A stretch of DNA of 5,858 bases. Origin: Roseiarcus sp035656495 (GTDB lineage Bacteria; Pseudomonadota; Alphaproteobacteria; Rhizobiales; Beijerinckiaceae). Where the stretch lies: positions 1 to 5,858 of the forward strand of contig DASRSL010000167.1 of assembly GCA_035656495.1 (NCBI GenBank), read 5' to 3'. The position numbers were made by a program, and so were the translations under genes. Each line of letters begins with the position of its first letter. Within the stretch, counting starts at the first letter, position 1. The notes beneath the pieces were generated by a model. That model saw nothing but the letters and a program-made list of their open reading frames with translations, ran no database searches and had not been told where the DNA came from. Shown in pieces: positions 1 through 5,490 of the stretch.

Positions 1-148
1 GACAGCGATAGAGCCTATTGGGCTGAACGAGCGCCATGGCCTCGCCGAGCAGATCGCCCATCGCGCTATGCTCGAACCAATGGCGGTGCAACCGCCATTC
101 GCTGCCAGGATCGATCAGCCGATAGACGACCAGGGTTTTGACTCGCGC
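1..148 (-). pseudogene. IS4-superfamily (IS1634-like) transposase fragment
   Basis: Read on the minus strand, codons from about 148 down to 2 encode a stretch containing VKTLVVYRLIDPGSEW, then RLHRHWFEHSAMGDLLGE, then MALVQPNRLYRC, and leave the window at base 1. The pattern 'YRLI-PGSEWRLHR-W---SAM-DLLG' followed by 'LYRC' is one I recall from the region ahead of the DDE catalytic core in IS4/IS1634-type transposases; the exact family is from memory. The usual transposase N-terminus, roughly 80-100 residues, is absent. The reading frame instead continues upstream into unrelated, secreted-protein-like sequence and meets a TGA at 235-233, with no plausible start codon. It is therefore a 5'-truncated relic as far as can be seen. 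The catalytic DDE residues would lie beyond the window edge and cannot be judged. Confidence 0.65.
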
Positions 149-277
149 CCTCGCCCCGGCCGCGCAATAGACTTGGTCGGCGCTACAGCCCGTTTCCACG
201 CCGCTCGCATCAACGAAAGCAAAGGCTTGCGCTCAAGAAACGCCGCAAAAAATCGCGGCTATCAACACCAGTTGGTG
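149..277 (-). pseudogene. Possible broken start of a small secreted protein
   Basis: On the minus strand, in the same frame as the transposase piece, the sequence reads LHQLVLIAAIFCGVS, a TGA stop (235-233), then AQAFAFVDASGVETGCSADQVYCAAG. Ignoring the stop, this looks like a signal peptide: a hydrophobic core, small residues, an AQA-type cleavage site, then a mature part with two cysteines. The only possible starts are GTG or TTG near 262-257, and the in-frame TGA would end translation after about a dozen residues. I do not recognise the family. It may be the 5' remnant of a host gene into which the insertion element recombined, or chance. Confidence is low because the segment is short. Confidence 0.2.
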
Positions 278-299
278 AAGTCGGGCTAGAGTAGAATGA

Positions 300-634
300 T
301 GGTCATGCTACGGCCGTGCGCGTCACTCTCGTCCGCGCGCCGACGCTCGCTCCGGTGCCTCCCCGGCGGGTTCATCATGCGCTGCCCCCCACGGCGCCGC
401 AGTCAGCGAAGCTCGGGGCTCGCTTGAAAAACGTGGCGACAGTCTTGTGCAACGTTCGGTTCACGACGACCCGACGCGCAAGCCGATCGCGGTCATGAAC
501 TGTACGACCGTGATCGTTGGCGTGAGGACCGGCGCCTCGGTTAGCGCTCGATCTGCACCTCGTTTTGACCGCCAGTTCACCGGCTGCGTGTTTCTTGGCG
601 AACGGCCGAAGGGGGGCGCACACGGGCGCGGGCG
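300..634. other. Intergenic stretch with no recognised gene
   Basis: This stretch lies between the transposase relic and the helicase stop codon. Short open frames exist on both strands, as expected at this GC content, but none has a recognisable domain, a credible ribosome binding site or a coding pattern I trust. No clear intrinsic terminator (hairpin plus T-run) was found downstream of the helicase on the minus strand. Confidence 0.5.
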
Positions 635-1969
635 TCAGGCCTGCGGCCGCGAGTCCCGGCGCCGGGAGCTGCCACGACGATCTCCGACCGCTGCAGTGGG
701 CGCGGGGCGCGCGGCGTTCGGGCGCTGGCCGTCGCGGACGCCAGTCGATCTGGCGCTGCGGGCCGCAGCGGCGGCCGCCCTCCCTTTCTCGCCGCGGCTG
801 CGCCGCGCCGGCTCGCGCGCGTCGCTGGGGACGTTTGGGCTGCGGCGGTCTGTGAAGGCCAGCGTCTGGCGGGTCGCCTTTTCGATCTGGCGGAGAAGCG
901 CCCTTTCGCCGTCGTCGCAGAGCGAGATGGCGCGGCCCGGCGCGCCGGCGCGGGCCGTCCGGCCGATGCGATGCACGTAAGCCTCTGGCGTCTCCGGCAG
1001 TTCGTAGTTCACCACGTGGCTCACGCCGAAGACGTCGATGCCGCGGGCGGCGATGTCGGTGGCGACCAGAATGCGCGTTGCGCCGCTGCGGAAGCTGTCC
1101 AGCGCGCGGACGCGCTGGTTCTGGCTCTTGTTTCCATGGATTGCCTGCGCGTCGACGCCGGCGGCGTCGAGATGCCGGGCCACGCGATCGGCGCCGTGCT
1201 TGGTGCGGGTAAAGACGATGGCGCGCGACACATCGGCGCCCTGCATGAGCTCGACGAGCATGTCGCGCTTGGCGTCGCCGTCGACCAGGAACACATGCTG
1301 ATCGACACGCTCTGCGGTCGTGACGGCCGGCGCCGCCCGGACCTCGACCGGATCCCCGAGCATGTCCTCGGCGAGGCCGGCGATCTCCTTCGGCATGGTG
1401 GCGGAAAAGAGCAGCGTCTGGCGCGTCTTCGGCAGCTTCGCCACGATCCGGCGGATCGGCGCGATGAAGCCGAGGTCGAGCATGTGGTCGGCTTCGTCGA
1501 GCACCAGCACCTCGGTCGCGCCGAGGTCGACCTTGCCGGCGCCCATGTGATCGATGAGCCGGCCGGGCGTCGCGACGAGCACGTCAAGGCCGCGCGCGAG
1601 GAGGTCGACCTGCGGGCGCGGCGGCACGCCACCGACGACGACGGCGAGCCTGAGCCGCGGGCGCAAGAAGCGGGCGTAGGCGCGGAAGCTGTCGCCGATC
1701 TGCGCGGCAAGCTCCCGCGTCGGCGCGAGCACCAGCGCGCGGGCGGCGAAGGCCGCCGGACGGCGGCGATCGGCGAGCAGGCGGGCGAGAATCGGCAGGG
1801 CGAACGCGGCGGTCTTGCCGGTCCCTGTCTGCGCGACGCCCAGCAGGTCGCGCCCTTTGAGCAGATGCGGAACGGCTTGAGCCTGGATCAAGGTGGGAGT
1901 CTGGTAGCCTTCGTGCGCGAGGGCGCGAAGGAGCGTCTCGGGGAGACCGAGACCGGAAAATTTGCTCAC
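635..1969 (-). CDS. rhlE: DEAD-box ATP-dependent RNA helicase, RhlE type
   Basis: This is a cytoplasmic ATP-dependent RNA helicase that unwinds short RNA duplexes in ribosome assembly, mRNA turnover or cold adaptation. The 444-residue product has every superfamily 2 DEAD-box motif in order: Q motif (F4, then TPTLIQ ending at Q29), motif I AQTGTGKT (46-53), Ia PTRELA (83-88), Ib TPGR (134-137), II DEAD (158-161), III SAT (189-191), IV VFTRT (252-256), V ATDIAARGID (303-312) and VI HRIGRTAR (333-340). The N-terminus (MSKFSGLGL) matches RhlE proteins. After residue ~375 there is a basic, low-complexity Arg/Ala/Ser-rich tail typical of RhlE-family RNA-binding extensions. The start is GTG at 1969-1967; no in-frame ATG lies just upstream, and the purine-rich GAAAGAAA a few bases ahead is only a weak Shine-Dalgarno. 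The proline of the common TPTPIQ Q motif is Leu here. Paralogue naming (RhlE versus another DEAD subgroup) is less certain than the helicase call. Confidence 0.95.
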   Translation of the reverse strand: MSKFSGLGLPETLLRALAHEGYQTPTLIQAQAVPHLLKGRDLLGVAQTGTGKTAAFALPILARLLADRRRPAAFAARALVLAPTRELAAQIGDSFRAYARFLRPRLRLAVVVGGVPPRPQVDLLARGLDVLVATPGRLIDHMGAGKVDLGATEVLVLDEADHMLDLGFIAPIRRIVAKLPKTRQTLLFSATMPKEIAGLAEDMLGDPVEVRAAPAVTTAERVDQHVFLVDGDAKRDMLVELMQGADVSRAIVFTRTKHGADRVARHLDAAGVDAQAIHGNKSQNQRVRALDSFRSGATRILVATDIAARGIDVFGVSHVVNYELPETPEAYVHRIGRTARAGAPGRAISLCDDGERALLRQIEKATRQTLAFTDRRSPNVPSDAREPARRSRGEKGRAAAAAARSARSTGVRDGQRPNAARPAPTAAVGDRRGSSRRRDSRPQA

Positions 1970-2168
1970 TGGGTTTCTTTCACATGAGGATCGCGCGCCG
2001 TCGCCTCGCGAAAAAGCACGGTCGTCCGATCCGGAGGATTGGGAGACTTTGCCCCGCGTAACGGGCCGTCAGGTCATGATTCAGGAGGCTCGACAGCAGT
2101 TCGGCCGCCGGAAGGGCGAGATCCGATCTACGCGGCTGGAGCGCCTCATGCTGCGGTGCAGCGAGCCA

Positions 2169-2197
2169 CGGATACAGGGCGCGAGCCGGTCCGTCAA
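2169..2197 (-). promoter_or_regulatory. Weak sigma-70-like promoter candidate for the helicase
   Basis: On the minus strand TTGACG (2197-2192) is followed after 17 bases by TATCCG (2174-2169). The -35 box matches five of six consensus bases and the -10 box three of six, with ideal spacing. If real, transcription would start near 2162 and give the helicase a leader of about 190 bases, a length seen for some cold-regulated transcripts. Matches this weak are expected by chance, so this is only a candidate. Confidence 0.18.
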
Positions 2198-2345
2198 CAG
2201 CTGTCTTCGGGCGCCGAATGAAACTTACGGGCATCTCGGTCGCTCCGTCGGGATCGGCAGCTTCGGTGTCCGGCGGCGGAGCGCCTTTCATTTAAGATGC
2301 TCGTGACGACACTCGTCGTCGCTTCGGATGCGGTATTGCGGTGAA

Positions 2346-2363
2346 TCTCCCGTCCGTGGGAGA
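2346..2363. repeat. Short perfect hairpin in the intergenic region
   Basis: TCTCCC (2346-2351) is the exact reverse complement of GGGAGA (2358-2363), with a six-base loop. There is no T-run on either strand, so it is not a standard intrinsic terminator. I compared the surrounding plus-strand sequence with the glycine and THF riboswitches, whose cores contain GGAGAG, but the other conserved segments are not present. Confidence 0.3.
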
Positions 2364-2587
2364 GTGCGCGTAATGTGGTGAACGCCCGCGAAGCGGAAGG
2401 GTCCCCTGAACCCGCGCCTCAGCCGAACCGCCTGCCCGACCGCAAAGGGATGCGTCGCTGCTTCGCGGCGAGCGCCTGCAGAGAAACGACGTGAAATATG
2501 CTTTTGGAGGTAGAGGCGGAGGCGAATAGAAAGACGGCTGATCGGAATCGCCGATGCATCTCGAGGTTCAACGGCCCACTCAGCCGC

Positions 2588-2827
2588 TCAATGCAGCCCG
2601 TCGGTCGCCGGCCGCCTTTCCAAAAAGCTGAGCTGCTCGGCGCAGGACCTGTCTATCCTCTTATTGTGCACAACGTCGAAGCTCAGTCGCTGACCTTGAT
2701 CAAGACTGGGCATTCCCGCCCTTTCAAGGGCGCATATCGTCACCAGGAGGTCGACTCCACCGTCGTCTGGCTTAATAGAGCCGTAGCCCTTGGAGAAATC
2801 GAACCATTGGACAGTGCCGACTGCCAT
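2588..2827 (-). CDS. Degenerate cold-shock-domain protein (CspA family)
   Basis: This is a 79-residue single cold-shock-domain protein. The start is ATG at 2827, chosen because GGAGG lies 7 bases upstream (2839-2835) and the product then begins MAVGTVQWF, as in normal Csp proteins; the longer frame to 2854 adds nine unrelated residues. The fold signature is clear: GTVQWF (4-9), PDDGG (20-24), LERAG (34-38) and LDQGQRLSFDVV (42-53). However, the nucleic-acid-binding motifs are eroded. RNP1, normally KGFGFI, is KGYGSI (13-18), and RNP2, normally VFVHIS, is LLVTIC (27-32), losing a core Phe in each and the His. The C-terminal end after residue 58 no longer matches the family's GKxSAxNL ending and runs on about ten residues. 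It lies 95 bases downstream of an intact csp gene on the same strand, suggesting duplication and decay or a changed role. Single-stranded RNA binding is probably weakened (inference). Confidence 0.8.
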   Translation of the reverse strand: MAVGTVQWFDFSKGYGSIKPDDGGVDLLVTICALERAGMPSLDQGQRLSFDVVHNKRIDRSCAEQLSFLERRPATDGLH

Positions 2828-2872
2828 CCCACTTCCTCCCGCACAGCGAAGCACACGAGAAAGCTCGACTGC

Positions 2873-2908
2873 AGAGGCCTTGCCGGCACTTTTGCGGTCA
2901 AGGCCCCT
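2873..2908 (-). terminator. Strong hairpin between the two csp genes
   Basis: Bases 2873-2882 pair with 2899-2908 over ten positions (nine Watson-Crick, one G-U in the minus-strand RNA). The loop can extend the stem further with GCA/TGC and CC/GG around an AAAG tetraloop and one bulged base. It begins 15 bases past the stop of the upstream csp gene. No U-run follows on the minus strand, so it is not a textbook intrinsic terminator. It could attenuate read-through, stabilise the 3' end of the first csp message, or be a processing site. The structure is seen directly; the role is inferred. Confidence 0.5.
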
Positions 2909-2922
2909 ACTGGCGCCGCCGA

Positions 2923-3132
2923 TCAGGCGAGGCGCAGGTTATCCGCGCTGAACTTGCCGGTCTTTCGATCCGCCACAAGCTCGAAAGAGACTTTCTGTCC
3001 CTCGTGGAGATTGTGAATCCCTGCACGTTCAACGGCGCTGATGTGCACGAACACATCCTTACCGCCATCGTCGGGCTGGATGAAGCCAAAGCCCTTTTGG
3101 CCGTTGAACCACTTCACGGTTCCTTGCGTCAT
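2923..3132 (-). CDS. cspA: Cold shock protein, CspA family
   Basis: This is a small cytoplasmic RNA chaperone that binds single-stranded RNA and DNA and melts secondary structure in mRNA, often induced by cold or stationary phase. The 69-residue length is standard for bacterial Csp proteins, and the whole five-strand OB fold is present: GTVKWFN (4-10), intact RNP1 KGFGFI (13-18), PDDGGKD (20-26), intact RNP2 VFVHIS (27-32), AVERAG (33-38), EGQKVSFE (44-51) and the closing GKFSADNLRL (59-68). I chose ATG at 3132, which begins MTQGTVKWF as in the family, over the GTG nine bases upstream. A modest AAGAAG Shine-Dalgarno lies about 8 bases ahead. The degenerate csp follows downstream on the same strand after a strong hairpin. 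The symbol denotes the family; the particular paralogue cannot be assigned. Confidence 0.95.
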   Translation of the reverse strand: MTQGTVKWFNGQKGFGFIQPDDGGKDVFVHISAVERAGIHNLHEGQKVSFELVADRKTGKFSADNLRLA

Positions 3133-3286
3133 GGTCACCACTTCTTGTATGTGTTAAACGAGCGCGCGTCGGATCGCGGCCTGACATCGATCGAGAATTT
3201 GGAAAAGACACGTCGGGCCAGAAGCGCAGCGCCGCAGCCAAAGTCGATTCGCCGTAAACTCGATCGAGCGGACATAAGGCCTGTCG

Positions 3287-3315
3287 TAGAATTTAACAAG
3301 ACCAGCGTTCGTCAA
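3287..3315 (-). promoter_or_regulatory. Candidate promoter and long leader of the csp gene
   Basis: On the minus strand TTGACG (3315-3310) and ATTCTA (3292-3287) are spaced by 17 bases. The block 3240-3380 is visibly more AT-rich than the flanking genes. Transcription from here would start near 3280, giving a leader of about 150 bases before the csp ATG at 3132. Cold-shock genes such as E. coli cspA have long, structured leaders of this order (established knowledge). The -10 box is a weak match, so the call is tentative. Confidence 0.3.
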
Positions 3316-3377
3316 TAAATCACCAAAGTCGATCGGTCATGGTCGCGTTGATGCACGTAAAGATATTTGCTATTGGA

Positions 3378-3611
3378 CTATGCCGGCCGTGCTGATAAAG
3401 CGAGTCGACCGGCGGCGACCCGTAGCGGGGGCAAGTTAGCGGGGCGGCCTGCCTCTACCCTGCGCTCGTTGAGTGCGCTGGTGGGGTCGCCGACTCCACC
3501 TACAACAGCGCCCGCTCCGACGCCGATTCCGCCGATCTTTTGCTCGCCTTGGTCTCGGCCAACTCGGGCGCCATGATCGTCTTTTTTGACCCCGCGCCTC
3601 TCGGAGTTGTT
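3378..3611 (-). pseudogene. Glycine-rich coding remnant, family uncertain
   Basis: After a TGA at 3614-3612 the minus-strand frame is open to a TAG at 3380-3378 without an ATG start. It begins NNSERRGVKKDDHGARVGR, followed by DQGEQKIGGIGVGAG and AVVGGVGD, then turns into Pro/Arg/Ala-rich sequence. The charged head followed by alternating Gly/Ala/Val recalls the glycine-zipper middle of general-stress (DUF1269-like) proteins common in Rhizobiales, as if only the centre of such a gene survived. The resemblance is short and from memory, and chance coding in GC-rich DNA remains possible. Confidence 0.22.
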
Positions 3612-3622
3612 TCAAAAGTCAT

Positions 3623-3723
3623 GGACCTCATTCTGAGGTCCTTTGCGAAAGCAAAGGGCCTCGAAGGATGCTCCAGAGGATGCTTGCGGCGTCGCCCACG
3701 CCACTGGATCGTCCTTCGAGGCC
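3623..3723. repeat. Composite palindromic intergenic repeat (Rhizobiales style)
   Basis: Three nested inverted repeats lie here. GGACCTCA (3623-3630) pairs with TGAGGTCC (3634-3641) around TTC. CTTTGC (3641-3646) pairs with GCAAAG (3651-3656) around GAAA. The 12-base GGCCTCGAAGGA (3657-3668) is the exact reverse complement of TCCTTCGAGGCC (3712-3723). The combination CCTCATTCTGAGG, GCGAA-rich hairpin and CTCGAAGGATG is the form I recall for an abundant dispersed repeat in Bradyrhizobium, Methylocystis and relatives. It lies 38 bases past the DUF3830 stop and could also act as a transcript 3' structure for that gene. Confidence 0.7.
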
Positions 3724-3760
3724 ACTTCGGGGCGCCTCTAGCGACGAGGCGGGTGGACTC

Positions 3761-4174
3761 TCAGCCGAGCTCGAAACGAATGTCCTGCTGACCTTCCAGG
3801 AGCGTCTTGCGCCCGAGCGCGTAGATGTTTTCGAGACCTTCCGTCAGCGTCAGGAAGTGGTTGCCCGACAGCGGACCGGCCTTGGAGGCGAAGCTCACGT
3901 TCCCGTAGGCGAGCAGAAGCTCCGTCTCGCTCACCCCGCCAGGGTAGAGGATGACCTGGCCTTGTGCCGGATAGCAGGTGTTGTTCTCGAAACCGACGCC
4001 GAAATCCATGTCGCCGAGCGGAACCCAGACACCCTCGCCGCTCCAGCGGACGTGGATGATCTTGCTGGCGAACGGCATGTGCCTGCGGAAAGCCGCCACG
4101 GTCTTCGGGGCGGCGTTCTCCTCGAAATGGCCGAGGAACGTGTGGGGTCCCGCAATTACTCTCGCTCTCATCAT
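3761..4174 (-). CDS. DUF3830 family protein (cyclophilin-like fold)
   Basis: The product is 137 residues, about full length for DUF3830, a family with a cyclophilin-like beta-barrel and no established reaction. Family-like features are HVRWSGEGVWVPLGD (41-55), the Asn/Cys/Pro stretch FENNTCYPAQGQ (62-73), LYPGGVSETELL (76-87) and the closing GLENIYALGRKTL (113-125). The start is ATG at 4174 (a second ATG follows at 4171). The ATG overlaps the TGA of the upstream amidase remnant in an ATGA, and AGAAAGG a few bases upstream is a usable Shine-Dalgarno, so translation was probably coupled. In related genomes DUF3830 genes sit beside hydantoinase/carbamoylase, amidase or racemase genes and transporters, so a part in catabolism of a cyclic amide or carbamoyl compound is plausible (inference). 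The reading frame is undamaged although its partner is broken. Confidence 0.88.
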   Translation of the reverse strand: MMRARVIAGPHTFLGHFEENAAPKTVAAFRRHMPFASKIIHVRWSGEGVWVPLGDMDFGVGFENNTCYPAQGQVILYPGGVSETELLLAYGNVSFASKAGPLSGNHFLTLTEGLENIYALGRKTLLEGQQDIRFELG

Positions 4175-4871
4175 GTACGCGACCTTTCTGAGCTCGCGGG
4201 CGCAAGATGCTCGATGAAATCGAGGAGGACCCTCGCGCCCATGTCGATGTCCTCCGGAGCGGCGTACTCCGCCAGGTTGTGGCTGAGGCCTTCGCGACAG
4301 CGGACGAATAGCATGGCGAAGGGAATGCGGCCGCTGAAGGCCATGGCGTCGTGACCGGCGCCGCTGGACAGCCGGCGCGCCGCCAAGCCCAACCGTTCGA
4401 TCGATGCGGCCAGAGCGTCGGAAACGACGGGATCGCACAGCGGAGACGGCGCCTCATATCCCACGTCGAGCTGCGCCCGAACGCCGCGCGACCGGGCGCT
4501 CTCGGCGATGTCGCGAAGAGCGGCCTTGCGGACGGCGTCGTCCGGCGCGCGGACATCGAGCGTGAAGGACACCGCGCCGAGGACCGTGTTCGCCGCGGGA
4601 TGGGCGATCTCCAGCCGCCCGATCATTGCGACCAAATCCGGCTCCGTCCGGGCGCGGTTTTCGACCGCCGATATCATGACCGCGGCGGCAGCCAGAGCGT
4701 CGCGCCGCAGGGCATCGGCGTCGCGCCCGCGTGGGCGCTCTCGCCGATAATCCTGACCTCGCCGCGGCTCGCGCCGCTGATCGCCGTGACCACTGCGACG
4801 GGCCGGTTCTCCGATTCAAGCACGGGGCCCTGCTCGATATGCGCTTCGAGGTAGCCGATCACGCTTTCAGT
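4171..4871 (-). pseudogene. M20 amidase (hydantoinase/carbamoylase type), truncated and frameshifted
   Basis: This is the C-terminal half of an M20-family Zn-dependent amidohydrolase of the N-carbamoyl-L-amino-acid hydrolase/allantoate amidohydrolase group. The first frame carries VIGYLEAHIEQGPVLE and GESAHAGATPM. After loss of one C in the CCC at 4712-4710 the coding frame shifts and continues LRRDALAAAAVMISAVE, HPAANTVLG, FTLDVRAPDD, SGAGHDAMAF and LSHNLAEYAAPEDI, ending at 4171. Only about 232 of the usual ~410-420 residues remain. The N-terminal half, with the first metal ligands, is gone, while the HIEQG and SHN histidines survive, so no hydrolase activity is expected. The uncorrected first frame stops at 4674 in an ATGA that overlaps an ATG at 4677; re-initiation there could make a 168-residue C-terminal fragment. 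The 5' end is fused to a group II intron reverse-transcriptase fragment. Confidence 0.85.
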
Positions 4872-4875
4872 TGCG

Positions 4876-5000
4876 CGCCTTTTCTCCGGCCGATAAATCT
4901 TGTCGTAGAGCCGGTGGAAGCGGTAGGCGGGCTTCGCCTTTGCCTTGCCATAGAGCTTCCGCTGAAGGCTGCTAATCTTTTCCGGAGTTATGTGGTTCAT
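4876..5000 (-). pseudogene. ltrA: Group II intron reverse transcriptase/maturase, N-terminal fragment
   Basis: ATG at 5000 begins MNHITPEKISSLQRKLYGKA, followed by KAKPAYRFHRLYDKIYRPE. The patterns LQRKLY-KAK and YRF--LYDKIYR are typical of the extreme N-terminus of bacterial group II intron-encoded proteins (LtrA-type), before RT block 0/1. Shine-Dalgarno AAGGGG (5013-5008) sits 7 bases ahead of this ATG, which is why I prefer it to the longer frame starting at 5033 with a run of Arg. Homology ends near residue 39; the next residues lead straight into an M20 amidase in the same frame. All catalytic RT (YADD), maturase and endonuclease parts are missing, so it cannot splice or mobilise. The chimera is 108 residues to its stop at 4674. 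Confidence 0.72.
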
Positions 5001-5490
5001 CGCCAATCCCCTTGACCTTCGCCGTCTGCGCAAGCGCGTCTGAAGTCAGGGGCCTTTGCTCCGCCGGAGTAACCCCCTCAGCGCTCTTACGCTCCTGTCC
5101 GACTCCCGCTCAAGGCCGCCATCCCAAAGATGGCGTTGAGGCGCGTGCCTCGCCCAAAGCGGTCTCCCCCGATGACCGGCCTCTCTCTTCCGACGTGCTG
5201 CGCCCATTAACCCCGGCGAATTGGGCCGGTGCATCTGTCGATGGCTTCCCAGCCCGTGCTGCCTGCCCCGTCTCTGTGGCGGGCCGGCATCCGCATTAAA
5301 ACTCTCGAGGCTTGCTCAGGCTTCACTCACGTTGCGGCTCGCAGGATCGCTCAGCCGCCCAAGGCAGCCTTTGTCACGAGGCTTCGGTCGGCCAGCCGCC
5401 CAGCCGAACCGCTCGTCAGCTACCGGATCCATCGACACTTATCCGGGTGGAAACTTCCTCCACCAGAGAAACGACCTGCAGGGTGCACAC
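5001..5490 (-). mobile_element. Probable 5' part of a group II intron (domains I to III/IV), truncated
   Basis: The ~490 bases upstream of the maturase fragment lack a coding pattern and look like structured RNA, at the place and of the length expected for intron domains I-III plus the start of IV. A GTGTG matching the GUGYG intron 5' consensus lies at 5490-5486; another candidate is GTGCG at 5529-5525. Near the 5' end GGTGGA (5464-5459 on the minus strand) pairs with TCCACC (5451-5446). Minus-strand segments such as GGATAAGTGTCG, AACGTGAGTGAAGCC and GGGAGTCGGACAGGAGCGTA resemble conserved parts of rhizobial group II introns as I recall them. The 3' end with domains V and VI is lost to the fusion with the amidase, so the intron is dead. 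The 5' boundary and subclass are uncertain. Confidence 0.55.

Larger units (their letters stand above)
1970..2587. other. 618-base stretch with no convincing gene
   Basis: This lies between the helicase start and the degenerate cold-shock gene stop. Open frames of about 100 codons occur on both strands around 1962-2306, but they mirror each other, are rich in Arg and Pro, match nothing I recognise and lack good start signals. I treat them as GC-driven. The part next to 1969 probably carries the helicase promoter and leader. A short perfect hairpin at 2346-2363 is listed separately. Nothing else with structure was seen. Confidence 0.45.

Noticed and set aside
375..623. An 82-codon minus-strand frame after the helicase
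   Set aside because: It has Arg/Ala-rich composition, no Shine-Dalgarno and no family resemblance.
971..1987. A 338-codon plus-strand open frame across the helicase gene
   Set aside because: It is antisense to a helicase with every conserved motif; its Arg/Ala/Asp/Glu-rich composition is the mirror of GC-rich codons on the other strand.
1980..2291. A 103-codon minus-strand frame upstream of the helicase
   Set aside because: It has no recognised domain, no convincing ribosome binding site, and a comparable frame on the opposite strand; it more likely covers the helicase leader.
2330..2440. Possible riboswitch around a GGGAGAG hairpin
   Set aside because: GGAGAG recalls glycine and THF aptamers, but the other conserved blocks and a suitable downstream gene on the plus strand are absent.
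2480..2490. Eleven bases (AGAGAAACGAC) shared with the intron region near 5465
   Set aside because: Several matches of this length are expected by chance in a window this size, and similarity does not extend to either side.
2498..3016. A 172-codon plus-strand frame over the csp genes
   Set aside because: It is antisense to two cold-shock-domain genes with clear homology and has no recognisable domain.
3668..4354. A 228-codon plus-strand frame over DUF3830 and the amidase end
   Set aside because: It is antisense to recognised coding sequence with no family of its own.
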